64,000 nt of DNA from Rhodoferax sp. (GTDB lineage: Bacteria > Pseudomonadota > Gammaproteobacteria > Burkholderiales > Burkholderiaceae_C): contig JARWZT010000022.1 in NCBI GenBank assembly GCA_029866205.1, forward strand, positions 62,001 through 126,000, given 5' to 3'. The notes under the pieces are model-generated. The model saw nothing but the letters and a program-made list of their open reading frames with translations, searched no databases and had not been told where the DNA came from. A program made the translations under genes and the position numbers. Within the stretch, counting starts at the first letter, position 1, and each line of letters begins with the position of its first letter. This document shows positions 7,063-15,050 of the stretch, piece after piece.

Positions 7063-9042
7063 ATGAAATTCAAGCATCTTTTTGAGCCACTGAAGCTGCG
7101 CCACAAGACGCTGCGCAACCGTGTGGTGTTTGGCGCCCACACGGCCAATATGGCCGAGCAAGGGCTTCCAGGGGCGCGCCACCTGGGGTATTACTTGGAG
7201 CGGGCCAAAGGTGGCGCGGCCATGATCGTTGTGGAACCGGTGCCAGTACACCGGACAGCCGTGCTCACGCGCGGCAATATGCGGCATTCGGACGACGCCA
7301 TCATCGCTCCGCTGCAGCGCATCACTGAAGCCTGCCGCGCTGAAGGGTCCGTGATGATTCAGCAGCTTTACCACGTTGGACAGCATGGTGACTTTGACAA
7401 CTCTTACGAGCCGTCCTGGTCGCCGTCAGGCCTACCCTCATTCCATGACGCCGACGGAAGCCACGCAATGAGCGAGGCCGAGATTGAAGAAGTCATCGAA
7501 GGCTTTGTGGACGCCGCAGTGCGGGCGCAACGTGCAGGGTTTGACGGCGTAGAACTCTTTGGCGCCTACAACGGACTGATTGAGCAGTTTTGGCTACCTT
7601 GGAACAACAGGCGCTCAGACCAGTGGGGTGGCAATCTGGACAACCGCATGCGCTTTTGCGCAGAAATCATCCACCGCACGCGTGAGGCTGTAGGAGAAAA
7701 CTTCATCATCGGCCTCAACGCCAGCATTGACTCGGGCGTCAGCATAGCCCTTCAGCTCGATGCCCTTTGCGTCATCGCGAAGTGGTTGGATGACCGCCGC
7801 CTGATCGACTACATCAGCTGCGGCACTGGCGGCTATTTCAACTTTGCCGAGCTAATGCCGACCTTTCAGTTTGCCGACAAACTGGGTGCGCCATATGCCG
7901 AGGCGCTCAAAAAAGTGGTGCGACACGCCCTGGTCCAGGCGGAAAGCCACATACGAACGCCCGAAAGCGCTAACTACGTGGTGGCATCGGGTCAGGCCGA
8001 TATGGTGAGCATTGTGCGGGGGCAAATTGCCGACCCGCAGTTGGCCAACAAGGCACGTGAGGGCCGGGCCGAAGACGTGCGTGGCTGTATCTCTTGCAAC
8101 CAGATGTGCTGGGGGCGGCGTTCGCGCGACTTATGGATTTCCTGTCTGGTCAACCCCTCGGCGGGTCGCGAATTCGAATGGGGTGGCGACCGCTTCACGC
8201 CAGCGCCACAACGCAAGACGGTGCTGGTGGTGGGTGGCGGCCCGGCTGGGTTGGAGGCCGCGCGTGTGGCCGCAGAACGCGGGCACCGGGTCACGCTAGT
8301 GGAGGCTGCCCCCCGGCTCGGCGGCGCATTCCGCCTCGCCGGCCTGCAACCGCGGCGTTCGCAAATTTTGGAACTACTGGACTGGTACGAACGTCAGCTC
8401 GAGCAGCTGGGCGTGGAAGTGCGCCTCAACTTTCCGATTGATGAGGAGGAGGTAAAAAGCTTGGGCGCGGAACATGTCATTCTTGCCACTGGGTCGCAAC
8501 CAGCGGGTACCGGCTTTCAGCGCGGCGTGCCACAACTCGAGACCATCGCCGGACTAGAAAACGCACACGTCTGGTCGATTGAAGACGTCATGGGCAAGCG
8601 GGCTCACCTGGGAAAACATGTGATTTTGGTAGATGACACCGGTGACTGGCGTGGTGGTGGCACCGCCTGGTACTTGGCAGAGCAAGGCCATGCAGTGACA
8701 TTGGTCACCGGCTGGCCCCTGGTAGGTTTCTGGATTCAGCGTACCGCTGGAGACGGAAAACTGCGCGCCCGCTTAGCCCAACTTGACGCACACTGGTTGA
8801 CTGAATCTGCCGTAGTGGCGTGGCACGGCGATGCCGCTACGGTGCGCAACCTGTTAGACGGCACAGAGCAGCGCTTGGCCGCAGACAGCTTGGTGCTGGC
8901 GACCACCAACGTGTCGGAAACCGAACTCGCGCAGCAATTGACCCAGGCGGGTGTGTCCTTTGCCATGGCGGGTGACAACGTGGCCCCTCGTCTGGCAGCG
9001 CAGGCTATTTACGAAGGGCGTGTTTCCGGCATGCAGGCATGA
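7063..9042 (+). CDS. FMN/[4Fe-4S] oxidoreductase of the TMADH / N-methylproline demethylase / dienoyl-CoA reductase family
   Basis: The 659-residue protein has an old-yellow-enzyme TIM barrel (about residues 1-335), an iron-sulfur motif C342-x2-C345-x3-C349-x11-C361, and a C-terminal dinucleotide-binding domain beginning VLVVGGGPAGLEAARVAAE near 387. This three-part build is shared by trimethylamine dehydrogenase, N-methylproline demethylases and FadH. The cysteine spacing is the FadH-like one and all four ligands are present. It is tightly linked to the MttB-like gene upstream and an ornithine-cyclodeaminase-family gene downstream. I infer oxidative demethylation of a secondary or tertiary amine, but a dienoyl-type reductase activity cannot be excluded. 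Confidence 0.85.
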   Translation: MKFKHLFEPLKLRHKTLRNRVVFGAHTANMAEQGLPGARHLGYYLERAKGGAAMIVVEPVPVHRTAVLTRGNMRHSDDAIIAPLQRITEACRAEGSVMIQQLYHVGQHGDFDNSYEPSWSPSGLPSFHDADGSHAMSEAEIEEVIEGFVDAAVRAQRAGFDGVELFGAYNGLIEQFWLPWNNRRSDQWGGNLDNRMRFCAEIIHRTREAVGENFIIGLNASIDSGVSIALQLDALCVIAKWLDDRRLIDYISCGTGGYFNFAELMPTFQFADKLGAPYAEALKKVVRHALVQAESHIRTPESANYVVASGQADMVSIVRGQIADPQLANKAREGRAEDVRGCISCNQMCWGRRSRDLWISCLVNPSAGREFEWGGDRFTPAPQRKTVLVVGGGPAGLEAARVAAERGHRVTLVEAAPRLGGAFRLAGLQPRRSQILELLDWYERQLEQLGVEVRLNFPIDEEEVKSLGAEHVILATGSQPAGTGFQRGVPQLETIAGLENAHVWSIEDVMGKRAHLGKHVILVDDTGDWRGGGTAWYLAEQGHAVTLVTGWPLVGFWIQRTAGDGKLRARLAQLDAHWLTESAVVAWHGDAATVRNLLDGTEQRLAADSLVLATTNVSETELAQQLTQAGVSFAMAGDNVAPRLAAQAIYEGRVSGMQA

Positions 9043-9052
9043 GGATCCGAAC

Positions 9053-9988
9053 ATGAGTATTCCATTCATTGACGCGAAGACGCTGCGCTCCACGCTTAGT
9101 TACGCGAGCCTGGTGCAACACCTGCGCCAAGCGCACCGCAAGCCCCCCCCAGAGGTGCATCGCCTGCTGATGCAGCAACCCCTGGATGGCGGCGACGAGA
9201 ACGGCTTTCTGATATGGCCAGCGTGGCAACACGGCAGCCAGCTGGGCGTTAAGCTTTGCACGCTGTTCCCGCAGAACCAGCAGGCACCTACAGTCCAGGC
9301 TCTTTATGCATTGTTTAACGGGAAAGACGGTAGCCTTCAGGCACTCATTGACGGCACCGAAATGACCTATTGGAAAACCGCTGCCGATTCAGCCTTAGGC
9401 GCCGACTTGCTGGCGCGCCAAGACGTCAGAACCCTGCTCATCGTTGGTGCGGGCGCCATGGCACCACACATGGTGCGAGCGCATAAGGCCATGCGACCTA
9501 GCCTCTCACGTGTGGTGATCTGGAACCGCACACCCGAGCGTGCGCATGCGCTGCTGGCCGACCTTGACGGTATAGCCGCGCAAGTGGCCCCGGATCTGTC
9601 TGTGGCGGTGCAGAACGCAGACATAGTTTGTTGCGTCACTTCCAGTGCCAAAGCGTTGATTCAAGGTGTATGGCTGCGCCCAGGGACCCATGTAGACCTT
9701 ATTGGCGGCTACACCCCGCAAATGCGTGAGGCCGACGACGATGTGATGCGACGGTCGCGCGTTTATGTCGACAGCCGCTGGTTTACGGTGGAACATGTGG
9801 GAGACCTAACGCAACCGATCGCCAGTGGAGTGATAAGCCGTGAGGATGTTCTGGGCGATCTTTTCGACCTGTGTTGCGACCGTGTTCCAGCGCACGGCCA
9901 TCCTTCTGACATTACCGTGTTCAAGTCAGGCGGAGGTGCCCATTTGGATTTGATGACGGCGCAGCATATTTCTGCGCTCAACCTATAA
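9053..9988 (+). CDS. Ornithine cyclodeaminase / mu-crystallin family protein
   Basis: The ATG at 9053 is chosen because a GAGG lies just upstream at the end of the preceding gene and because family similarity starts there (MSIPFIDAKTLRSTL); the frame is open further upstream but without similarity. The 311-residue product carries the Rossmann motif LIVGAGAMAPHMVRAH and the segment VDLIGGYTPQMREAD, which contains the family's acidic active-site region. Members include ornithine cyclodeaminase, ketimine (pyrroline- or piperideine-2-carboxylate) reductases and some alanine dehydrogenases. Between two N-demethylase-type flavoproteins, a role with a cyclic imino acid or N-methyl amino acid is plausible. 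The exact reaction is not determined by sequence. Confidence 0.82.
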   Translation: MSIPFIDAKTLRSTLSYASLVQHLRQAHRKPPPEVHRLLMQQPLDGGDENGFLIWPAWQHGSQLGVKLCTLFPQNQQAPTVQALYALFNGKDGSLQALIDGTEMTYWKTAADSALGADLLARQDVRTLLIVGAGAMAPHMVRAHKAMRPSLSRVVIWNRTPERAHALLADLDGIAAQVAPDLSVAVQNADIVCCVTSSAKALIQGVWLRPGTHVDLIGGYTPQMREADDDVMRRSRVYVDSRWFTVEHVGDLTQPIASGVISREDVLGDLFDLCCDRVPAHGHPSDITVFKSGGGAHLDLMTAQHISALNL

Positions 9989-9990
9989 AG

Positions 9991-12051
9991 ATGAAAACTA
10001 TGTCCCAGTCCAACGACCCCCTGCTCCAGCCCTTTCAGCTCAAGCACCTGCGCTTGCGCAACCGCTTGATGATCACCTCGCACGAGCCCGCCTACCCTGA
10101 GGACGGCATGCCCAAGGCCAAGTACCGCGCCTACCACGTTGAGCGCGCCAAAGCCGGTATTGCGCTGACCATGACCGCAGGCTCGGCGGCCGTGTCGCGC
10201 GACAGCCCGCCGGTGTTCAATAACATCCTGGCCTACAAAGACGAAGTCGTGCCCTGGATGCGCGAGCTGACCGACGCCTGCCACGAGCACGGCGCCGCAG
10301 TCATGATCCAACTCACCCACCTGGGGCGGCGCACCAGTTGGTCCAAGGCCGACTGGCTGCCGGTGGTGTCGCCCTCGCACGAGCGCGAGGCCTCGCACCG
10401 GGCCTTCCCCAAGCGCATGGAAGACTGGGACATTGCCCGCATCATCAAAGACTACGCCGACGCCGCCGAGCGCATGCACGCCGCGGGCGTGGACGGCCTG
10501 GAACTGGAAGCCTATGGCCACCTGATGGACCAGTTTTGGTCGCCGTCCACCAATACGCTAGACGCGCCCTACGGCGGGCCGCTGGAAAACCGGGTGCGCT
10601 TTACGCTGGAAGTGATTCAGGCCATTCGCGCGCGGGTGGGGCCCGACTTTATTTTGGGTGTGCGCGGCGTTGCCGACGAGGTGCGCCCTGGCGGCCTGAC
10701 ACAAGACGAAGGCCTGGGCATTGCCCGCTACCTGGCCAAGTCGGGCATGGTGGATTTTTTGAACATCATCCGCGGCCACATTGACACCGATGCCGGCCTG
10801 ACCGACGTGATTCCGGTGCAAGGCATGCGCAGCGCGCCGCACCTGGACTTTGCCGGCAGCCTGCGCGACCACGTGGACATTCCCATCTTTCATGCCGCCA
10901 AGATTCAAGATGTAAATACCGCGCGCCACGCCATTGCCAGCGGCAAGCTCGACATGGTGGGCATGACGCGCGCCCACATGGCCGACCCGCACATCGTGCG
11001 CAAGATTGTGGAAGGCCGCGAAGACACCATCCGCCCCTGCGTGGGCGGCAACTTTTGCCTAGACCGCATTTACGCCGGGGGCGAGGCCTATTGCATCCAC
11101 AACCCGTCTACCGGGCGCGAGCTCACCCTGCCCCATGCCATTGCGCCTGCGTCCACCCAGCGCAAAGTGCTGGTGATTGGCGCAGGCCCAGCCGGCCTGG
11201 AAGCCGCGCGCGTTAGCGCCGAGCGCGGCCACACCGTCACCGTGCTCGAAGCCGCACCGAAACCCGGTGGCCAGATTCGCCTGACCGCGCTGAGCCCCCG
11301 ACGCAAGGAGATGCTCAGCATCATCGACTGGCGCATGTCGCGCTGCGAAGAGCGTGGTGTAACTTTGCGCTTCAACACCCTGGCCGACGAGGCCACCGTG
11401 CTGGCCGAGCAACCCGACGTGGTCATCATCGCCACCGGCGGCCTGCCACACACAGAGGTCCTGGCCAGTGGCAACGATCTGGTGGTATCGGCCTGGGACA
11501 TTTTGGCGGGCGACGTGAAGCCCGGCCAGGACGTGCTGCTGTTTGACGACGCGGGCGACCACTCGGCACTGCAGGCTGCTGAAGTGATTGCCCAAAGCGG
11601 CGCCCATCTGGAAATTGCCACCCCTGACCGCACCTTTGCGCCCGAGGTGATGGCCATGAACCTGGTGCCCTATATGCGCAGCCTGCAAAAGCTGGACGTG
11701 ACCTTTACCGTCACTTTCAGGCTGCAGTCGGTGGCGCGCCACCCCACGCTGAGTGGCAAACTGCTGGCCGTGCTGGGCAGCGACTACGGCGGCGTGCGCA
11801 AAGAGCGCGTGGTCGACCAAGTGGTGGTCAACCACGGCACACTGCCACTCGAAGACCTGTACTTTGCGCTCAAGCCCCATTCCAGCAACCAAGGTGCCGT
11901 GGACTACGGCCAACTCATTGCCGGCCAGCCACAAACCGTGGCCAGTAACCCGGGGGGCGGCTTTCAGCTGTTTCGCATTGGCGACGCAGTGGCGGCGCGT
12001 AATACGCATGCAGCGGTATTGGATGGGTTGCGGCTGGCGCGGGAGTTGTAA
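9991..12051 (+). CDS. Second FMN demethylase-type flavoprotein (TMADH / N-methylproline demethylase-like), Fe-S motif lacking one Cys
   Basis: The 686-residue protein has the same layout as the flavoprotein at 7063: TIM barrel, Fe-S region, then a dinucleotide domain starting VLVIGAGPAGLEAARVSAE near 392. The Fe-S region reads C350-V-G-G353-N-F-C356 and C368. Trimethylamine dehydrogenase has C-x2-C-x2-C-x12-C, so the second ligand position is glycine here. The DNA (tgc gtg ggc ggc aac ttt tgc) makes this unambiguous. The two flavoproteins are distant paralogues. An alternative ATG lies at 10000. It probably removes an N-methyl group as formaldehyde and passes electrons to ETF or another carrier; the substrate is unknown. 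Confidence 0.84.
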   Translation: MKTMSQSNDPLLQPFQLKHLRLRNRLMITSHEPAYPEDGMPKAKYRAYHVERAKAGIALTMTAGSAAVSRDSPPVFNNILAYKDEVVPWMRELTDACHEHGAAVMIQLTHLGRRTSWSKADWLPVVSPSHEREASHRAFPKRMEDWDIARIIKDYADAAERMHAAGVDGLELEAYGHLMDQFWSPSTNTLDAPYGGPLENRVRFTLEVIQAIRARVGPDFILGVRGVADEVRPGGLTQDEGLGIARYLAKSGMVDFLNIIRGHIDTDAGLTDVIPVQGMRSAPHLDFAGSLRDHVDIPIFHAAKIQDVNTARHAIASGKLDMVGMTRAHMADPHIVRKIVEGREDTIRPCVGGNFCLDRIYAGGEAYCIHNPSTGRELTLPHAIAPASTQRKVLVIGAGPAGLEAARVSAERGHTVTVLEAAPKPGGQIRLTALSPRRKEMLSIIDWRMSRCEERGVTLRFNTLADEATVLAEQPDVVIIATGGLPHTEVLASGNDLVVSAWDILAGDVKPGQDVLLFDDAGDHSALQAAEVIAQSGAHLEIATPDRTFAPEVMAMNLVPYMRSLQKLDVTFTVTFRLQSVARHPTLSGKLLAVLGSDYGGVRKERVVDQVVVNHGTLPLEDLYFALKPHSSNQGAVDYGQLIAGQPQTVASNPGGGFQLFRIGDAVAARNTHAAVLDGLRLAREL

Positions 12052-12137
12052 GTAAGCGCCGCTCGTTGCGTGGGCGAAAGAGGGCGTTAACCAGGAGAGA
12101 CGCGCTGGCTGGCTTCATAGGGGTCACTGATCTTTTT

Positions 12138-13070
12138 TTAAAGATTGCCTGCTCGCCTTCGCTCGATTGAAAAGCCTTCAGAGCCAAGCGCGCGCTGGTA
12201 CCACTGCCAGCCTGATTCAAAGGCCTGCCATTCCTGGACCAAAGCCTCTGACTCGGGCAAAAGAGCGCCGTTCAGAAAACCATGGGGGTGAGCGACGCTG
12301 AACGCTGCGGAGGCTGGCAGATGGTCTGCTTTGAAAGGCGCGGCATAACCCCAAACATTTTCAAAGCAGAAGCGACGCAAGCCGCCGGCATACAAGGCTT
12401 GCGTCTGGGCCATGATGGGAAGAAGCCCTTGCCCCATTGCGACGCCTTGGACCCAAATGCGGTTTTCGCTTTGGAGTATGACGTGGTCCTTCACATGCAC
12501 GGCGTCGACGAAGGGTTGCATTGCTTGAAGCGCTTGCATCGGGTCTTCACCCACCATTTGCGAATTGCCATAGTCGTACAGCGCCTTGATTCTCGGATGA
12601 TTGACCTGCGCGAGCATTTGGGAGATAACCGCACCCTGAAAATCCTCATGGTTTTCAAAGACGATCGTGACCCCCAACCGGTCGGCCTCTGGCGCGATCG
12701 CGCTTAGGTCGCGGATAGTCCATTCCATTTGGTCGGATAACGGCGCTTGGTACTTGGTGTAAACACGCAAGCGCTCAGCGCCCAATTGAGATGCAACCAT
12801 AAGCATCGTTTGCAGGTTTTCCACACGCGTGTCACTGGTGTCAATTTCGCAGGCCATGTCGTGCTCTTCCAAGCAGGCCCGAACCCGGGCGAAATGCGCG
12901 GGCGTCGTTCCGCCCAGGTCTCGGTAGCCCGGCCCGTTCGCAGAGATATTCACACCGGTGAATCCACGTTCACGGGCTAACGCAATAAAGGCAAACACGT
13001 CAAAGTCGCTGCGGTACTTGAATTGAAACCGCAAACTAAAACTATGAATGTGCATCTCGATCGATTTCAT
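12138..13070 (-). CDS. Xylose isomerase-like TIM-barrel (sugar phosphate isomerase/epimerase family)
   Basis: The 310-residue protein matches the AP endonuclease family 2 / xylose isomerase-like TIM barrel: MHIHSFSLRFQFK at the start and metal-ligand-type segments VIFENHEDFQG, YDYGNSQM and VDAVHVKDHV in order. Family members isomerise or epimerise sugars, keto acids or inositols using a divalent metal. It is the last gene of a four-gene operon; its ATG overlaps the stop of the kinase-like gene (ATGA), implying translational coupling. It converges with the flavoprotein gene at 9991. The substrate is not known; the operon context points to catabolism of a small acid or sugar acid. Confidence 0.8.
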   Translation of the reverse strand: MKSIEMHIHSFSLRFQFKYRSDFDVFAFIALARERGFTGVNISANGPGYRDLGGTTPAHFARVRACLEEHDMACEIDTSDTRVENLQTMLMVASQLGAERLRVYTKYQAPLSDQMEWTIRDLSAIAPEADRLGVTIVFENHEDFQGAVISQMLAQVNHPRIKALYDYGNSQMVGEDPMQALQAMQPFVDAVHVKDHVILQSENRIWVQGVAMGQGLLPIMAQTQALYAGGLRRFCFENVWGYAAPFKADHLPASAAFSVAHPHGFLNGALLPESEALVQEWQAFESGWQWYQRALGSEGFSIERRRAGNL

Positions 13071-14032
13071 GGGTCCAATCCTTCAGACAACAGGCGATGC
13101 AACATTTCAAGCTCTGCCCGCAGAGCGACACCGTACAAACGCGACGTCTTCTCATCCGAGGCGACTGTGTCCTGCGAGCGCATTGCGCAATAAGCGGCGA
13201 ACCGGTAATGGTGACTGCTGCGAACACTGTGAAATCGCGTCCGTGTTGCTTGCTCGCCCAGTGCGTTTTCCCCCAGAGCAGAAAAGTAAGTCTCCAAGAA
13301 CTGTTGTTCCTGGGCCAATGTCAGCACCGGGTAGCCGTAGAGGACTTGCATCGCAGGAGAGATAAACGTCACCACATCCTGAAGCCCGTCGCCAATGCCC
13401 GGACACTGCCAATCAATCAAGCGCAATCCATCGGGGCTACTGACCATGTTGCCTGGCCCGCAGTCAGTGTGCACCAACACCCGTCTTGCAACCGAATCGC
13501 CAGATTGCGCGGGCACTTTTGGGCGAAATTGGCGCACGCTGTCACTTACCGCACCAGGATGGATTTGCAAAATCACGTCTGCATGCTCTTGCAGGGCGGC
13601 GGCATCTGTCGGCAACCTGCGAAAAGCTTGCATAGCAAACGCATTCACGGGAATCTGCTGAATCCGCACCAGCAAGGTTGCCGCCGCCACAAGGTCTCCA
13701 TTCCAACTGCCACCCTGGACATAGTCGTACACCAACAGGCTACCGATCGAACTGTCGGGGATGAATGCGATAGGCCTGGGTGCACATTCCTGACCTTGAA
13801 TGAACCGCAACGCTGCATATTCCGCTGCCGGGAGAATCGGGAACAAAGGATTCACAGGCACTTGTACAAACTGCTTTACCACCCAATCAATGGAGGTAGG
13901 TTCCTTGCAACGCAGACGGTAGACACGATTCCAGAACCCTCCCGTCAGCAACTCGAAGGAAAAGGCAGCGGGGGACGCTACTGGCAGGATGCCGTTGGCC
14001 TTCAACACCGCTAAGAGCGTTTCGCTGGGCAT
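13067..14032 (-). CDS. Aminoglycoside phosphotransferase / choline-kinase-fold small-molecule kinase
   Basis: The 321-residue protein has the APH-fold catalytic signature HTDCGPGNM (H-x-D-x4-N) followed by RLIDWQCPGIGD, where the aspartate corresponds to the metal-binding DFG residue. The N-terminal lobe contains a glycine-rich segment (ELLTGGFWNRVYRL). Such kinases phosphorylate aminoglycosides, choline, homoserine, hydroxylysine, methylthioribose and other small alcohols or amines. Its start overlaps the preceding stop by one base (TAATG) and its stop overlaps the next start (ATGA), so it is firmly part of this catabolic operon. That makes antibiotic resistance unlikely and phosphorylation of a pathway intermediate more likely. 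The substrate is unknown. Confidence 0.78.
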   Translation of the reverse strand: MPSETLLAVLKANGILPVASPAAFSFELLTGGFWNRVYRLRCKEPTSIDWVVKQFVQVPVNPLFPILPAAEYAALRFIQGQECAPRPIAFIPDSSIGSLLVYDYVQGGSWNGDLVAAATLLVRIQQIPVNAFAMQAFRRLPTDAAALQEHADVILQIHPGAVSDSVRQFRPKVPAQSGDSVARRVLVHTDCGPGNMVSSPDGLRLIDWQCPGIGDGLQDVVTFISPAMQVLYGYPVLTLAQEQQFLETYFSALGENALGEQATRTRFHSVRSSHHYRFAAYCAMRSQDTVASDEKTSRLYGVALRAELEMLHRLLSEGLDP

Positions 14033-15036
14033 TAGCCTGGTTCCGCCAAAGCGCGCAGTTCAACCACCAATGCATCGGGAACTTCAACTCCGTGGTCACT
14101 CGCATAGGCAGCGTGCTCGGCCCGACCCATTCCCGGCAAGCGGGCGCCCTCTTGCTCATAAATCACTTGGGCTAACCGAGCGATGCGCTGCGTAAATCCG
14201 GGCGCACAGCGAGCGGGATCGATGGCAATAAAGCATTGACCTACGCCAGGCGGGCCACCAGAGTCGTCCAGCAAAGAACTGGCCTCAAATGACCAATTTG
14301 CGGAGCCCAAACCTGCAACCAGTACATCGACCAGCAATGCTAACGCGTAGCCCTTGTGACCCGCTGCCGGGGCCATTGTGCCGGCGAGCGCCGCTTGGGG
14401 ATCAGTCGTTGGGTTGCCATCCACATCGATTGCCCAGCCCTCGGGTATCGGTCCACCGGCTCGCGCCGCGGCAATCACATTCACCCGGGCTGTTGCCGTG
14501 CTCGACATATCGGCGACGATGGCATCCGCTTCCGATTGCGGAACGCCAAAACCCCATGGATTGGTTCCAAAGACGGGCTTGTTACCACCGACTGGCGCCA
14601 TCATGGCCGAGGCATTGGCAAATGCCAGGCTCATCAACCCGTGCTCGAGAAACCGATGAATGAACCATCCAAGCACACCGGCGGAGTAAGAGTTCCTGAT
14701 GGTCATCATGGCGACCCCTTGACTTCGTACCATCGACACAAACTCTGGCAAGGCCGACGTGAATGCCGTATGGGCAAATCCATGCGCTGCATCGACTTGG
14801 AGGAAAGAGGGCGCAGTCATTTGGGTGCGGGTCATCGCATGTCCATCGACCTTGCCACAGCGAAGATGGGCGCAATAAGTGGGCAGGTAAGCCAGACCCA
14901 CGTTGCGAACGCCTTGGGCCTCCGCTTCCTCAATAGAGTGCGCTACCACCTCACTTTGTGGCGCACCCGCGCCACTTGCCGTCAATGCTTGGCGGGCCAG
15001 CTCGTTTACCTGCTGCAATGTCAATCTTGAATTCAC
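14032..15036 (-). CDS. Malate/L-lactate dehydrogenase family (Ldh2/YlbC-type) NAD(P) oxidoreductase
   Basis: The 334-residue protein matches the Ldh2 family across its length (LTLQQVNELARQALTASGA at the N-terminus, GGNKPVFGTNPWGFGVP and AGHKGYALALLVDVL in the core). Members include ureidoglycolate and sulfolactate dehydrogenases and delta1-piperideine/pyrroline-2-carboxylate reductases. The start is a GTG with AAGGA about ten bases upstream. It lies 14 bases after the enolase-superfamily gene and overlaps the kinase gene by one base. A cyclic imino acid reductase would fit the neighbouring ornithine cyclodeaminase homologue and demethylases, but a hydroxy-acid dehydrogenase is equally possible. 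Confidence 0.83.
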   Translation of the reverse strand: MNSRLTLQQVNELARQALTASGAGAPQSEVVAHSIEEAEAQGVRNVGLAYLPTYCAHLRCGKVDGHAMTRTQMTAPSFLQVDAAHGFAHTAFTSALPEFVSMVRSQGVAMMTIRNSYSAGVLGWFIHRFLEHGLMSLAFANASAMMAPVGGNKPVFGTNPWGFGVPQSEADAIVADMSSTATARVNVIAAARAGGPIPEGWAIDVDGNPTTDPQAALAGTMAPAAGHKGYALALLVDVLVAGLGSANWSFEASSLLDDSGGPPGVGQCFIAIDPARCAPGFTQRIARLAQVIYEQEGARLPGMGRAEHAAYASDHGVEVPDALVVELRALAEPG

Positions 15037-15050
15037 GGGAGTGATTCCTT

